Assembly (NCBI RefSeq): GCF_900094575.1
Contig: NZ_FMAE01000002.1
Location: forward strand, 62,001 to 126,000
Reading direction: 5' to 3'
Source: Bradyrhizobium yuanmingense
GTDB lineage: Bacteria > Pseudomonadota > Alphaproteobacteria > Rhizobiales > Xanthobacteraceae
DNA length: 64,000 nt
Part shown: positions 28,463 to 38,077 of the stretch, in pieces
Numbering within the stretch: position 1 is the first letter of the stretch
Layout: each line of letters begins with the position of its first letter
Notes under the pieces: model-generated
What the model saw: the letters and a program-made list of their open reading frames with translations, nothing else
Told to the model about the DNA's origin: nothing
Database searches by the model: none
Translations under genes and position numbers: made by a program

Positions 28463-29221
28463 ATGAACACTTTTCGTCGCCTCGCTTTGGCCGCGCTGAT
28501 CCCGGCTGCGGCCTTGTCGCATGGGCTGTCAGGCGCTCTGGCGCAGACCGCGAGCCCGGCGCCGGCCGCATCGGCAAGTCCCTCGCCGGCCCCGTCGGCT
28601 GCGCCCGCCCCGGCTGCAAGTGCCTCGCCCGCCCCCGCGGCCTCCCCCTCGCCTGCGGCGAGCGCCTCACCCGCTCCTGCAGCCTCGCCACCGCCCGCCG
28701 CCAGCGCCTCGCCCAGCCCGCCCCCGGCCGCCGCCGCGACCCCCGCCCCGGTTCAGACCGCCGATCCCTTTGGCCTCGAGACCACGCTCGAGCCGAAGAA
28801 GGTCGTGATGGTCAAGGGCACCGCCAATTGGGACTCCGCCTTCGACACGCTGATCGACGCCTTCAAGGCGTTGAACACGCTGCTCGACAAGCAGGGCATC
28901 AAGCCATCGGGCAATTCGATGATCGTCTACACCTCGACGGACGATACCGGCTTCACCTTTCTTGCCCAGATCCCGGTCGATCAGGACCCGAAGAACCTGT
29001 CCAAGGACATGAGCATCGGCAAATCGCCTGAAGGCAAGGCGCTGAAATTCGTCCATCGCGGCTCCTACGACAACATGGACAATACGTATGAGGCGATCAC
29101 CAATCATCTCGACGACAAGAGGCTGGAAGCCAAGGACACCTTCATCGAGGAGTACCTCACCGATCCCCTAAAGACGTCCGAGGACAAGCTCGTGATCAAT
29201 GTTTTCGTGCCACTGAAGTGA
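28463..29221 (+). CDS. Secreted protein with Ala/Pro/Ser linker and GyrI-like domain
   Basis: A 252-residue exported protein. A signal peptide (about residues 1-28, ending SGALAQ) is followed by about 60 residues of low-complexity Ala-Pro-Ser sequence built from repeats such as SPAPAAS. The C-terminal domain of about 150 residues (GTANWDSAFDTLIDAFKALN through LVINVFVPL) resembles the GyrI-like or SOUL/effector-binding fold; this is a judgement by eye. The layout suggests an envelope protein whose globular domain is held away from an anchor or cell wall. The stop codon overlaps the next gene's possible GTG start. A repeat-hairpin region lies just upstream. Confidence 0.82.
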   Translation: MNTFRRLALAALIPAAALSHGLSGALAQTASPAPAASASPSPAPSAAPAPAASASPAPAASPSPAASASPAPAASPPPAASASPSPPPAAAATPAPVQTADPFGLETTLEPKKVVMVKGTANWDSAFDTLIDAFKALNTLLDKQGIKPSGNSMIVYTSTDDTGFTFLAQIPVDQDPKNLSKDMSIGKSPEGKALKFVHRGSYDNMDNTYEAITNHLDDKRLEAKDTFIEEYLTDPLKTSEDKLVINVFVPLK

Positions 29222-29226
29222 GACTG

Positions 29227-29931
29227 ATGAAAAAGCCTGCCCTACTTGCCGCCGTCCTCGCCACCACGCTGCTCGCCGCGCCCGCGCGCGCCGAGGATTT
29301 TCCCTCCGCGATCTCGGTGAGCGGCGAAGCCTCCGTATCCGCGGCGCCCGATCTCGCGCAAATCGATGCAGGCGTCGCCAACGACGCCAAGACGGCGAAA
29401 GAGGCCTCCGATGCCAACAATGCCGCGATGGGCAAGGTGCTGCTGGCGCTGAAGGGCGCCGGGATCGCCGAGAAGGACTACCAGACCTCGCGGCTGTCGC
29501 TGCAGCCGCAATACGGCCAGAACAAATCCACCGGCGCCTCGCCGGTGGTCGGCTTCCGCGCCAGCAACCGCGTCACCGTCAAGATCCGCGACGTGACCAA
29601 GGTGGCCGGCATCATCGACACGCTGGTCAGCGCCGGCGCCAACGACATCGGCAATATCTCGTTCGAGGTGACGCAGGCGTCAAAGCTGCTCGATGATGCG
29701 CGCGAGCAGGCCGTTGCCGATGCGCGGCGCAAGGCGGAGATTTACGCGAAGGCTGCCGGTGTGACGCTGGGCGCGCCGCTCAGCGTCACCGAGGGCGGCG
29801 GCCCGGTGCCGCTGTTCAAGGGCCGCATGGCCGAACGGATGGCCGCAGCCCCGCAGGCCGCAGTTGCGCCGGGCGAAGAGACGCTGACGGTGACGGTGAA
29901 TGTGAGCTGGGCGATCAAGCCGGGGCAGTAG
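29227..29931 (+). CDS. SIMPL domain (DUF541) periplasmic protein
   Basis: A 234-residue exported protein with signal peptide MKKPALLAAVLATTLLAAPARA and then a single SIMPL/DUF541 domain: ISVSGEASVSAAPDLAQIDAGV, the GFRASNRVTVKIRDV strand region and an EQAVADARRKAEIYAKAAG helix near residue 170. Family members form oligomeric periplasmic assemblies and some respond to oxidative stress; a specific role here is unknown. I prefer the ATG at 29227; a GTG at 29218 overlaps the previous gene's stop. It forms a two-gene operon with the GyrI-like protein. Confidence 0.9.
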   Translation: MKKPALLAAVLATTLLAAPARAEDFPSAISVSGEASVSAAPDLAQIDAGVANDAKTAKEASDANNAAMGKVLLALKGAGIAEKDYQTSRLSLQPQYGQNKSTGASPVVGFRASNRVTVKIRDVTKVAGIIDTLVSAGANDIGNISFEVTQASKLLDDAREQAVADARRKAEIYAKAAGVTLGAPLSVTEGGGPVPLFKGRMAERMAAAPQAAVAPGEETLTVTVNVSWAIKPGQ

Positions 29932-30020
29932 CCGCTTTCGTAAGAGGCGCATCGCCGCAACACCAATGGGCCGGCGACCCGATCATACGTCCGGCGGCAG
30001 GGGATGGCATTGTTGCCCGA

Positions 30021-30431
30021 TCAATCATTCACGCTGATATCAGTAAAAAGAAACCCCGTCGGCGTCTTGGTAAAGACGAAGATGAGCTCGCCGCAAAAGA
30101 CGAAGTAACTGTCGTTCTTATAGTCATCGCGATCGTAGACGGCCTTGCCGCGCTGGATACACGCGCGATTTTTCGCCGTGAACGAGGTCCGATAGGTCTT
30201 GGCGCCAAATTGCGCGGCGTCGCGAATTGCGTTGTCGTTCATGAACGGCAACCGTGTCATACCGGCGACGGCGGCGGAATCGTTTGCCTTCAGCGCCGCG
30301 CGAAACTTCTCGATGAAGCCATCGAATTCCTTCTGCAAGGCAGGAGAAGCGACGGCGTTCCTCGCCTGGGCGGCGGCCGGAGCAAGGTTCACGAGAGCGG
30401 TTGCAAGCACAATTCTCAGCAAAAATCCCAC
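30021..30431 (-). CDS. Hypothetical secreted protein
   Basis: A protein of 136 residues when started at GTG 30431, which has GGAG 7 nt upstream and gives a clean signal peptide (MGFLLRIVLATALVNLAPAAAQA). An ATG at 30518 would add 29 charged residues before the signal and is less likely. The mature part is mixed alpha/beta, with a LQKEFDGFIEKFRAALKANDSAAVAGMTRLPF region and two cysteines (one in NRACIQRG, one in VFCGEL) that could form a disulphide. I do not recognise the family. It stands alone on the minus strand between the SIMPL gene and the MBL hydrolase. Confidence 0.72.
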   Translation of the reverse strand: MGFLLRIVLATALVNLAPAAAQARNAVASPALQKEFDGFIEKFRAALKANDSAAVAGMTRLPFMNDNAIRDAAQFGAKTYRTSFTAKNRACIQRGKAVYDRDDYKNDSYFVFCGELIFVFTKTPTGFLFTDISVND

Positions 30432-30607
30432 AGGCCGGCTCCATCCATCGATTAATAAAGGTCTTCCGACCAAAAGAAATCCATGGTGCTTTGTTGCGTC
30501 ATGGGCTTTCTGGTTCAACGGCGCAGAACCGCACGCACCTGCCGCAATGGGAGCAAAGCGGACATTGCTTTCGTCGCATCAAGCCGCCGGGTTTATGGAT
30601 ACACCAC

Positions 30608-31672
30608 CTAAATCTCCACCACCTGCCCCGGCAGCATCGCCACGAATCTTTCCTGCGGAATCTTCGCGGCATCCAGCGCCTCGACCAGCGCTGTCGCCGG
30701 CGCGTCGATCGCTTCGTCGGTCAGCTGGAACGTGCCGTGGTGATGCCCGAGCGCGGCTTCCGCGCCGCAATCGGCCAGCGCCTTCACCGCATCTTCCGGG
30801 TTCATGTGCTGGTCGCGCATGAACCAGCGCGGCTCGTAGGCGCCGATCGGGAGGATCGCCAGGCGCAGCTTGCCGTGCTTCTCGGCGACGCGGCGGAAAT
30901 GGCGGCCATCGCCGTAGCCGGAATCGCAGACCACGTAGATCTTCCCGGCCGGCGTCTCCAGGACAAAGCTCGCCCACAGCGCCTTGTTGCGGTCGAACAG
31001 GCCGCGCGCGGTCCAGTGCCTTGTCGGCACCAGATGCACCGCGACGCCTTCGCCGAGCTCGACGCGGTCGTGCCAGTCGAACGCTTCCACCTTGATCGTG
31101 GAATCCCAGCTGCGCATGGTGACGTCGTTGCCGAGCGGGGTGACGACGCGCGGGGCGAAATTCTTGGTGAGCCGCGACAGCGTCGCGATGTCGAGATGGT
31201 CGTAATGGCCGTGCGAGACCAGCACGACGTCGATCTTCGGCAGCTTCTCGAAGGCGATGCCGGGGTCGTTGTGCCGCTTCGGCCCGGCGAAGGCGACCGG
31301 CGAGACCCGCTCCGACCAGACCGGATCGACCAGGATGTTGAGGCCGCCGGCCTGGATCAGCCAGCTGGCATGACCGACGAAGGAGAGCCGCACCTTGTCG
31401 CCGTCAACGCGCGCCGGCGGGGTGTCGGCATGGGGACTGGGCGCCCAATCCGGCCAAGTCGCCCGCTGCCGCTTGCCGCCGAGCTGCCAGCGCAGCACCT
31501 CGCGCAGCGATTTCGGCGGCGCCCCGTCCGGATCGAAGAAGGTCAGGCCGTCGAAATGATCGGAGGCGGGGCCGTCATAGGTTTTCATGCTGGACATCCA
31601 GAGGGAGGGGACGCCGACCAGCGCACCGGTTCCGGCGAATAGTCCGAAAAGGCGGCGGCGGGTGATCGGCAC
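30608..31672 (-). CDS. MBL-fold metal-dependent hydrolase, NAPE-PLD-like, probably exported
   Basis: A 354-residue metallo-beta-lactamase-fold protein. The HxHxDH metal motif is complete: H154, H156, D158 and H159 in SHGHYDHLD. LSFVGHASWLIQAGG (about 96-110) and a late CDSGYGDG supply other ligands. The layout matches NAPE-hydrolysing phospholipase D and UlaG-like hydrolases, often annotated Zn-dependent hydrolases of unknown substrate. The N-terminus ITRRRLFGLFAGTGALVG looks like a twin-arginine signal, so the enzyme is probably periplasmic and folded before export. It is monocistronic on the minus strand. Confidence 0.88.
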   Translation of the reverse strand: MPITRRRLFGLFAGTGALVGVPSLWMSSMKTYDGPASDHFDGLTFFDPDGAPPKSLREVLRWQLGGKRQRATWPDWAPSPHADTPPARVDGDKVRLSFVGHASWLIQAGGLNILVDPVWSERVSPVAFAGPKRHNDPGIAFEKLPKIDVVLVSHGHYDHLDIATLSRLTKNFAPRVVTPLGNDVTMRSWDSTIKVEAFDWHDRVELGEGVAVHLVPTRHWTARGLFDRNKALWASFVLETPAGKIYVVCDSGYGDGRHFRRVAEKHGKLRLAILPIGAYEPRWFMRDQHMNPEDAVKALADCGAEAALGHHHGTFQLTDEAIDAPATALVEALDAAKIPQERFVAMLPGQVVEI

Positions 31673-31811
31673 GGCGGGCTTCTAGGGATGGTTGGAGGGG
31701 TAAGACATCACCGCCTATATGGGCGGGGCTGGCGGAAAAGGAACCTGCGACAAAAGGATCACGTTTTCAAAACCTTGGCTTACCGAGGGCGGGCCGACAC
31801 CCTAAGTTTCC

Positions 31812-31840
31812 TTGACATTTGAGCGGGAGCGGCGTTTAAC
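31812..31840 (+). promoter_or_regulatory. Strong sigma-70-type promoter upstream of ffh
   Basis: A perfect -35 hexamer TTGACA (31812-31817), a 17-nt spacer and TTTAAC (31835-31840) as -10. It faces ffh-rpsP-rimM-trmD-rplS. The predicted transcript has a leader of about 280 nt that includes a family D repeat. The rest of 31673-32125 shows no gene. Confidence 0.7.
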
Positions 31841-31966
31841 CCGGCCACTTTCTCGGAAAGGCTTTCTTTTCGACCCGCCGACCGGCCTCGAGGCCGGAGG
31901 TCAACGCCCGACAGCGCTGTGCGCCCTCGGGCGCAAAGGTGTTTGGAAGATGCTTATCCAGGAAGG

Positions 31967-32070
31967 TGTCATCGCCCGACTTGATCGGGCGATCCAGTAT
32001 CCCAGAGGCGGCTCGGCTTGAACTGAGGTGCTGCGGCGTACTGGATGCCCCGCCTTCGCGGGGCATGACA
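31967..32070. repeat. Palindromic intergenic repeat, family D, copy 2, in the ffh leader
   Basis: About 104 bp, with TGTCATCGCCCGACTTGATCGGGCG at one end and GGGGCATGACA at the other, and the paired CCAGTATCCCAGAG and GTACTGGATGCC arms. It lies between the strong promoter at 31812 and the ffh start, so it should be transcribed as part of the leader. Confidence 0.85.
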
Positions 32071-32125
32071 GCGGTGAGTTACGGAGCGCTCTTCCCATCG
32101 GGAAGACAGCAACAGGACAACGGCA

Positions 32126-33676
32126 TTGTTCGACAATCTGTCGGAACGGCTTGGTGGCATTCTCGATCGTCTGACGGGGCGCGGTGCGCTGACCGAAAAG
32201 GACGTCGACGCCGCGATGCGCGAGGTGCGCCGCGCGCTGCTGGAGGCCGACGTCGCGCTGGAAGTCGTGCGCAGCTTCACCGAGCGCGTGCGCGAGCAGG
32301 CGATCGGCGCCACCGTCGTCAAGTCGGTCACGCCCGGCCAGATGGTGGTCAAGATCGTCCATGACGAGCTGGTCAACACGCTGGGCGCCGAAGGCCAGAC
32401 CATCGACGTCAATTCGGTGCCGCCGGTGCCGATCATGATGGTCGGCCTGCAGGGCTCCGGTAAGACCACCACCACCGCAAAGCTCGCCCGCCGCCTGGTC
32501 CAGCGCGACAAGCGCAAGGTGCTGATGGCCTCGCTCGACGTCTACCGCCCGGCGGCGATGGAGCAGCTCGCCGTGCTCGGCCGCGACCTCGACATTCCCA
32601 CTTTGCCAATCGTTGCCGGCCAGCAGCCGCCGCAGATCGCCAAACGCGCGCTGGAAGCCGGCAAGCTCGGCGGCTACGACATCGTGCTGCTCGACACCGC
32701 CGGCCGCACCACGCTCGACGAAGAGATGATGGCAGAGGCGGCCGCGATCAAAGCCGCGGCCAATCCGCATGAAGTGCTGCTGGTTGCGGATTCGCTCACC
32801 GGCCAGGACGCCGTGAACCTGGCGCGCTCGTTCGATCAGCGCGTCGGCCTCACCGGCATCGTGCTCACACGCGTTGACGGCGACGGCCGCGGCGGCGCCG
32901 CGCTGTCGATGCGCGCCGTCACCGGCAAGCCGATCAAGCTGATCGGCACCGGCGAAAAGACCGACGCGCTAGAAGACTTCCACCCGGATCGTATCGCCGG
33001 CCGCATCCTCGGCATGGGCGACGTGGTGTCGCTGGTCGAGCGCGCCGCCGCCAATATCGACGCCGAGAAGGCCGCACGCACCGCCGAGCGCATGCGCAAG
33101 GGTCAGTTCGACCTCAACGACATGCGCGAGCAGCTGCTGCAGATGGCCAACATGGGCGGCATCAGCGGGCTGATGGGCATGATGCCCGGCATCTCCAAGA
33201 TGAAGAACCAGATCGCGGCCGCCGGCATCGACGACAAGATCCTGAAGCGTCAGGTCGCAATCATCGATTCCATGACGCGCGAGGAGCGGCGTCATCCGGA
33301 CCTCTTGAAGGCCAGCCGCAAGAAGCGCATCGCGGCCGGCAGCGGCCAGAGCGTCGAGCACGTCAACAAGCTGCTGAAGATGCACCGGAACATGGCCGAC
33401 GTGATGAAGGCCATGGGATCGGGCAAGCGCGGCCCGCTCGCCGGCATCGCGCAGGCGATGGGCTTCGGCGGCGGCATGAAGATGCCCTCGCCCGAAGAGA
33501 TGAAGGCGCTGCAGGAGAAGATGCAAGGCGCGGGCGGCGGACAAGGCCTGCCGAATCTGCCGAAGGATCTGCCGCCTGGTCTTCGCTCGGGCCTACCGAA
33601 TTTGCCGGGACTTACGGGTCTCAGCGGCAAGCCGACCCTTCCGGGTCTGGGCGGCTTTCCCGGCAAGAAGAAATGA
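32126..33676 (+). CDS. ffh: Signal recognition particle protein Ffh
   Basis: Ffh binds signal sequences of nascent membrane proteins and SRP RNA. The 516-residue protein has the NG GTPase domain with G1 GLQGSGKTTT (107-116), DTAGR near residue 191 and TRVDGDGRGG near 247, then a methionine-rich M domain (MGGISGLMGMMPGISKMK and later MADVMKAMGSGK). It ends in a flexible Gly/Pro/Leu/Lys tail. Translation starts at TTG 32126 with AGGACA upstream; no better ATG exists in frame. It heads the classic ffh-rpsP-rimM-trmD-rplS operon. Its receptor FtsY is encoded at 22853. Confidence 0.97.
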   Translation: MFDNLSERLGGILDRLTGRGALTEKDVDAAMREVRRALLEADVALEVVRSFTERVREQAIGATVVKSVTPGQMVVKIVHDELVNTLGAEGQTIDVNSVPPVPIMMVGLQGSGKTTTTAKLARRLVQRDKRKVLMASLDVYRPAAMEQLAVLGRDLDIPTLPIVAGQQPPQIAKRALEAGKLGGYDIVLLDTAGRTTLDEEMMAEAAAIKAAANPHEVLLVADSLTGQDAVNLARSFDQRVGLTGIVLTRVDGDGRGGAALSMRAVTGKPIKLIGTGEKTDALEDFHPDRIAGRILGMGDVVSLVERAAANIDAEKAARTAERMRKGQFDLNDMREQLLQMANMGGISGLMGMMPGISKMKNQIAAAGIDDKILKRQVAIIDSMTREERRHPDLLKASRKKRIAAGSGQSVEHVNKLLKMHRNMADVMKAMGSGKRGPLAGIAQAMGFGGGMKMPSPEEMKALQEKMQGAGGGQGLPNLPKDLPPGLRSGLPNLPGLTGLSGKPTLPGLGGFPGKKK

Positions 33677-33776
33677 GGAATTCGTCGCACGGGATCATCA
33701 GCATCTCGCGCGGCGCGGAAATACCAATCAACCGAACAAAACGTACTTTGCAAACCACACTTTCAAGGAGAACTGA

Positions 33777-34109
33777 ATGTCCGTCGTTATCCGCCTCGCC
33801 CGTGCAGGCACCAAGAAGCGTCCCGTCTATCACGTCGTCGTCGCCGATTCGCGTTTTCCGCGCGATGGCCGCTTCATCGAGCGTCTCGGCCATTTCAATC
33901 CGCTGCTGCCGAAGGACAACGAGACCCGCCTCAAGCTCGACATGGACAAGGTGAAGGCCTGGCTCGCCAAGGGCGCGCAGCCGTCGGACCGCGTCGCGCG
34001 TTTCCTCGATGCCGCCGGCGTCAAGAAGCGCGAAGCGCGCAACAACCCTGAGAAGGCCGTGCCGCGCAAGGAGCGCAAGGCGCAGGCCGAAGCCGCCGCC
34101 AAGGCGTAA
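33777..34109 (+). CDS. rpsP: 30S ribosomal protein S16
   Basis: S16 is an essential assembly protein of the 30S body. The 110-residue product starts [25 protein letters not shown], the standard bacterial S16 N-terminus, and ends in a basic Lys/Ala-rich tail ([14 protein letters not shown]) seen in rhizobial homologues. An excellent AAGGAG lies 5 nt before the ATG. ffh is 100 nt upstream and rimM, whose product helps S16/S19 assembly, is 9 nt downstream. Confidence 0.98.
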   Translation: MSVVIRLARAGTKKRPVYHVVVADSRFPRDGRFIERLGHFNPLLPKDNETRLKLDMDKVKAWLAKGAQPSDRVARFLDAAGVKKREARNNPEKAVPRKERKAQAEAAAKA

Positions 34110-34118
34110 GGCCGGATC

Positions 34119-34676
34119 ATGTCGGCGCTGGTCTGCGTCGCGCGGATCGGCGCCGCGCATGGTGTGCGCGGTGCGGTCAAGCTGTGGACCTTCACCGAGG
34201 ATCCCTTCGCCGTCCGCCGCTACGGTCCGCTGTCGACCAAAGACGGCAGGCGCCAGTTCGAAATCGCGCAGGTGCGCGAGGCCAAAGATCATCTGGTCGC
34301 GACATTCAAGGGTGTCGCGACCCGCGATGAGGCCGAGCGCCTCAACGGCATCGAGCTCTATGTCCCGCGCGAAAAACTGCCCGCGACGGACGAGGACGAA
34401 TATTACCACACCGATCTGATCGGGCTTGCCGCGATCACAACTGATGGCGATGCGCTCGGTCGCGTGCTCGCGATCCATAATTTCGGCGCCGGCGACATCA
34501 TCGAGATCGCGCCGCCCAAGGGCCCGACGATGCTGCTGCCGTTCTCCAACGCGGTGGTGCCGGAAGTCGACCTCAAAGGCGGCCGCGTCGTGATCGCGTT
34601 GCCGCAGGAGATCGAGGGGGAGGATCGTGACGAAGCTTCTTCCGCGAGTCGTCCCGGCGAAGGCCGGGACCCATGA
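34119..34676 (+). CDS. rimM: 16S rRNA processing protein RimM
   Basis: RimM helps mature the 30S head and binds S19. The 185-residue protein has the N-terminal RimM beta barrel ([21 protein letters not shown]) and the PRC-barrel domain ([20 protein letters not shown] onward). The last nine residues (SRPGEGRDP) and the stop codon are encoded by the left arm of a family F repeat that begins at about 34646, so this C-terminus is repeat-derived. It follows rpsP by 9 nt and precedes trmD. Confidence 0.96.
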   Translation: MSALVCVARIGAAHGVRGAVKLWTFTEDPFAVRRYGPLSTKDGRRQFEIAQVREAKDHLVATFKGVATRDEAERLNGIELYVPREKLPATDEDEYYHTDLIGLAAITTDGDALGRVLAIHNFGAGDIIEIAPPKGPTMLLPFSNAVVPEVDLKGGRVVIALPQEIEGEDRDEASSASRPGEGRDP

Positions 34677-34780
34677 CCACAGGCCGGAATTTTTCGCTAA
34701 GCTGATCGCTCCAGCCATCGCAAAACGGGCTGCGGTGGTTATGGGTCCCGGGCTCGCGCTTCGCGCGCCGGGACGACGAG
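34646..34780. repeat. Palindromic repeat, family F, copy 1, overlapping the end of rimM
   Basis: About 135 bp with arms GTCGTCCC (34648-34655) and GGGACGAC (34770-34777), each with an internal hairpin (CCCGGCGAAGGCCGGG on the left; GGGCTCGCGCTTCGCGCGCC on the right). The left arm contains the final codons and TGA of rimM. The element separates rimM from trmD within the operon. Confidence 0.82.
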
Positions 34781-34791
34781 ACTAGGATGCA

Positions 34792-35547
34792 ATGACCAAT
34801 CCCTCACCCTGGCGCGCGACCGTGCTGACGCTGTTTCCGGAGATGTTTCCGGGGCCGCTCGGCGTGAGCCTCGCCGGCCGGGCGCTCGCGTCCGGGCTCT
34901 GGCAGATCGAGGCGCGCGACATCCGGGCCTCCGCGACCGACCGCCACCGCAGCGTCGACGACACCCCGGCCGGCGGCGGGCCGGGCATGGTGCTGCGGGC
35001 AGATGTACTGGCCGCCGCGATCGATGCCGCCGAGATCGGGCAAGACCCGTCAAAAGCGCGTCCCCGCCTGCTCATGAGCCCCCGGGGTCGGCCATTGACC
35101 CAGGCCCGGGTGGTCGAGCTCGCCGAAGGCCCCGGCCCCCTGATCGTCTGCGGGCGCTTCGAGGGGATCGACCAGCGGGTGATCGACGCGCGCGGCCTGG
35201 AGGAGGTCTCGATCGGCGATTACGTGCTGTCCGGGGGCGAAATCGCAGCTTTAGCCCTGATCGACGCCTGCGTCCGGCTGCTGCCGGGGGTGATGGGCAA
35301 GGAAGCCTCCGGAACCGAGGAAAGCTTTTCGGACGGCCTGCTGGAGTACCCCCAATACACCCGCCCGCAGCTGTTCGAGGGGGTTCCGATCCCTGCTGTC
35401 CTCACCTCCGGCGACCACGCCAAGGTGGCCGCCTGGCGGCGGGTCGAATCCGAGGCCCTGACGGCCGCTCGGCGCCCGGATTTGTGGGAAAAGGCCGCGA
35501 ATCGGGGGAGCGGCCAAAAAACGCCAAAAACCAAGACAGACGGGTGA
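34792..35547 (+). CDS. trmD: tRNA (guanine-37-N1)-methyltransferase TrmD
   Basis: TrmD methylates G37 of tRNAs to prevent frameshifting, using a trefoil-knot SAM site. The 251-residue product has the family blocks [21 protein letters not shown] near the start, [18 protein letters not shown] (about 62-79), [12 protein letters not shown] and the knot segment [15 protein letters not shown], and ends in a Lys-rich tail. AGGATGCA precedes the ATG. It lies in the conserved position between rimM and rplS, but is separated from rimM by a repeat element. Confidence 0.97.
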   Translation: MTNPSPWRATVLTLFPEMFPGPLGVSLAGRALASGLWQIEARDIRASATDRHRSVDDTPAGGGPGMVLRADVLAAAIDAAEIGQDPSKARPRLLMSPRGRPLTQARVVELAEGPGPLIVCGRFEGIDQRVIDARGLEEVSIGDYVLSGGEIAALALIDACVRLLPGVMGKEASGTEESFSDGLLEYPQYTRPQLFEGVPIPAVLTSGDHAKVAAWRRVESEALTAARRPDLWEKAANRGSGQKTPKTKTDG

Positions 35548-35657
35548 CAAACGCTCCGGCTTGCCTTATAGGAGCGGCCAAATCCGCAATGGCTGGATAG
35601 ACGAATTTTGCGCAGCCCCCCGTTTCCAGGGCTGGGCGCGCCGATGGAGATTTACCC

Positions 35658-36038
35658 ATGAACCTGATCAAGCAGCTCGAGCAGGAGCAATTCGACAAGC
35701 TGTCGGCCGGCAAGGACATCCCGGAATTCGCCCCCGGCGACACCGTGATCGTCAACGTGAAGGTCGTCGAAGGCGACCGCACCCGCGTGCAGGCCTATGA
35801 GGGCGTCTGCATCGGCCGTTCCGGCGGTGGCCTCAACGAGAGCTTCACCGTGCGCAAGATCTCCTATGGCGAGGGCGTCGAGCGCGTGTTCCCGCTGCTC
35901 TCCCCGATGATCGACTCGATCAAGGTGGTGCGCCGCGGCAAGGTGCGTCGCGCCAAGCTCTATTATCTCCGCAATCTTCGCGGCAAGTCGGCCCGCATCG
36001 TCGAGAAGCAGGACCGCGCTGCTGCCGTCGGCGAGTAA
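35658..36038 (+). CDS. rplS: 50S ribosomal protein L19
   Basis: L19 lies at the subunit interface. The 126-residue product starts [15 protein letters not shown] and contains [29 protein letters not shown] and the C-terminal [24 protein letters not shown], all typical. GGAG lies 9 nt before the ATG. It is the last gene of the ffh operon and is followed by a clear intrinsic terminator. Confidence 0.98.
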   Translation: MNLIKQLEQEQFDKLSAGKDIPEFAPGDTVIVNVKVVEGDRTRVQAYEGVCIGRSGGGLNESFTVRKISYGEGVERVFPLLSPMIDSIKVVRRGKVRRAKLYYLRNLRGKSARIVEKQDRAAAVGE

Positions 36039-36064
36039 GCTTTCGCCACCAGGCAGGTCTTTCG

Positions 36065-36094
36065 AAAGCGCGGGGCTCGGCTCCGCGCTTTTTT
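36065..36094 (+). terminator. Intrinsic terminator after rplS
   Basis: AAAGCGCGG (36065-36073) pairs with CCGCGCTTT (36083-36091), followed by a T6 run (36089-36094). It lies 27 nt beyond the L19 stop codon and closes the ffh-rplS operon. Confidence 0.9.
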
Positions 36095-36106
36095 GTTGGC
36101 TCTGCT

Positions 36107-36192
36107 GTCATTGCGAGGAGCTCTTGCGACGAGTAATCTAGACTGTCTCCGCGGATGCATTTCTGGATTGCTTCGCTCCGCTCGCAATGACG
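36107..36192. repeat. Palindromic intergenic repeat, family B, copy 2
   Basis: An 86-bp element with ends GTCATTGCGAGGAG and CGCTCGCAATGACG and a CTGGATTGCTTCG segment, shorter than copy 1 because the internal AATTTTGCG hairpin is missing. It lies just beyond the rplS terminator. Confidence 0.83.
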
Positions 36193-36240
36193 AGCTGAAG
36201 CTCTCGCGCTTTAGCTTCCGCGTGCTATATAACTTCTAGA

Positions 36241-36369
36241 ATGTTTCCAGATCTGACCAGCTTCGCCCCCATCCAGCGCATCGTCATCGACGATCGCTCG
36301 CGGCTGCCTGGCCGGTTCTTCGGACGCTTCGCGACCTCGGCAACGTCAGAGCTTAGCCGCGCAGCCTGA
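36241..36369 (+). CDS. Possible 42-codon short ORF upstream of leuC
   Basis: An ATG-initiated frame of 42 codons ([20 protein letters not shown]...) ends 77 nt before leuC. There is no clear Shine-Dalgarno, and a TATATAAC-like sequence lies just before it. It is not leucine-rich, so it does not look like a classical leu attenuator peptide. It may be a fragment or chance frame. No other gene was found in 36039-36446, which otherwise holds the rplS terminator and a family B repeat. Confidence 0.2.
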   Translation: MFPDLTSFAPIQRIVIDDRSRLPGRFFGRFATSATSELSRAA

Positions 36370-36446
36370 AGGCTGCGCTGACGATTTTGTTGCCCGCGCG
36401 CTCTGCCGCGCTCATCGCTGACACACATTCTTTGGAGCTCGAGCTC

Positions 36447-37853
<1,407 letters not shown>

Positions 37854-37926
37854 GCTGGTCCCTGCAATCTGATGCGGTGGAAAGCTTCGTCGTGGAAGCT
37901 GAAGGATTGGCTCTAACCAGTCTCTC

Positions 37927-38051
37927 CGTCATGCCCGGGCTCGTCCCGGGCATCCACGAACTCTCTGCACAAGCCCCAAGAACGTGGATGGCCGGGACAT
38001 AGGCGAGCGGAAGCGACGCCGTCCTTCGGACGGCTATGCCCGGCCATGACG
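37927..38051. repeat. Palindromic intergenic repeat, family F, copy 2
   Basis: About 125 bp, with CGTCATGCCCGGGCTCGTCCCGGGCATCCACG on the left and CGTGGATGGCCGGGACATAGGCGAGCGGAAGCGACGCC then GGCTATGCCCGGCCATGACG on the right. It lies between the convergent leuC and a secreted-protein gene. Its relation to family F copy 1 is by general plan rather than close sequence identity. Confidence 0.75.
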
Positions 38052-38077
38052 AATGCAGAGCCAGCAATCCACTCACG

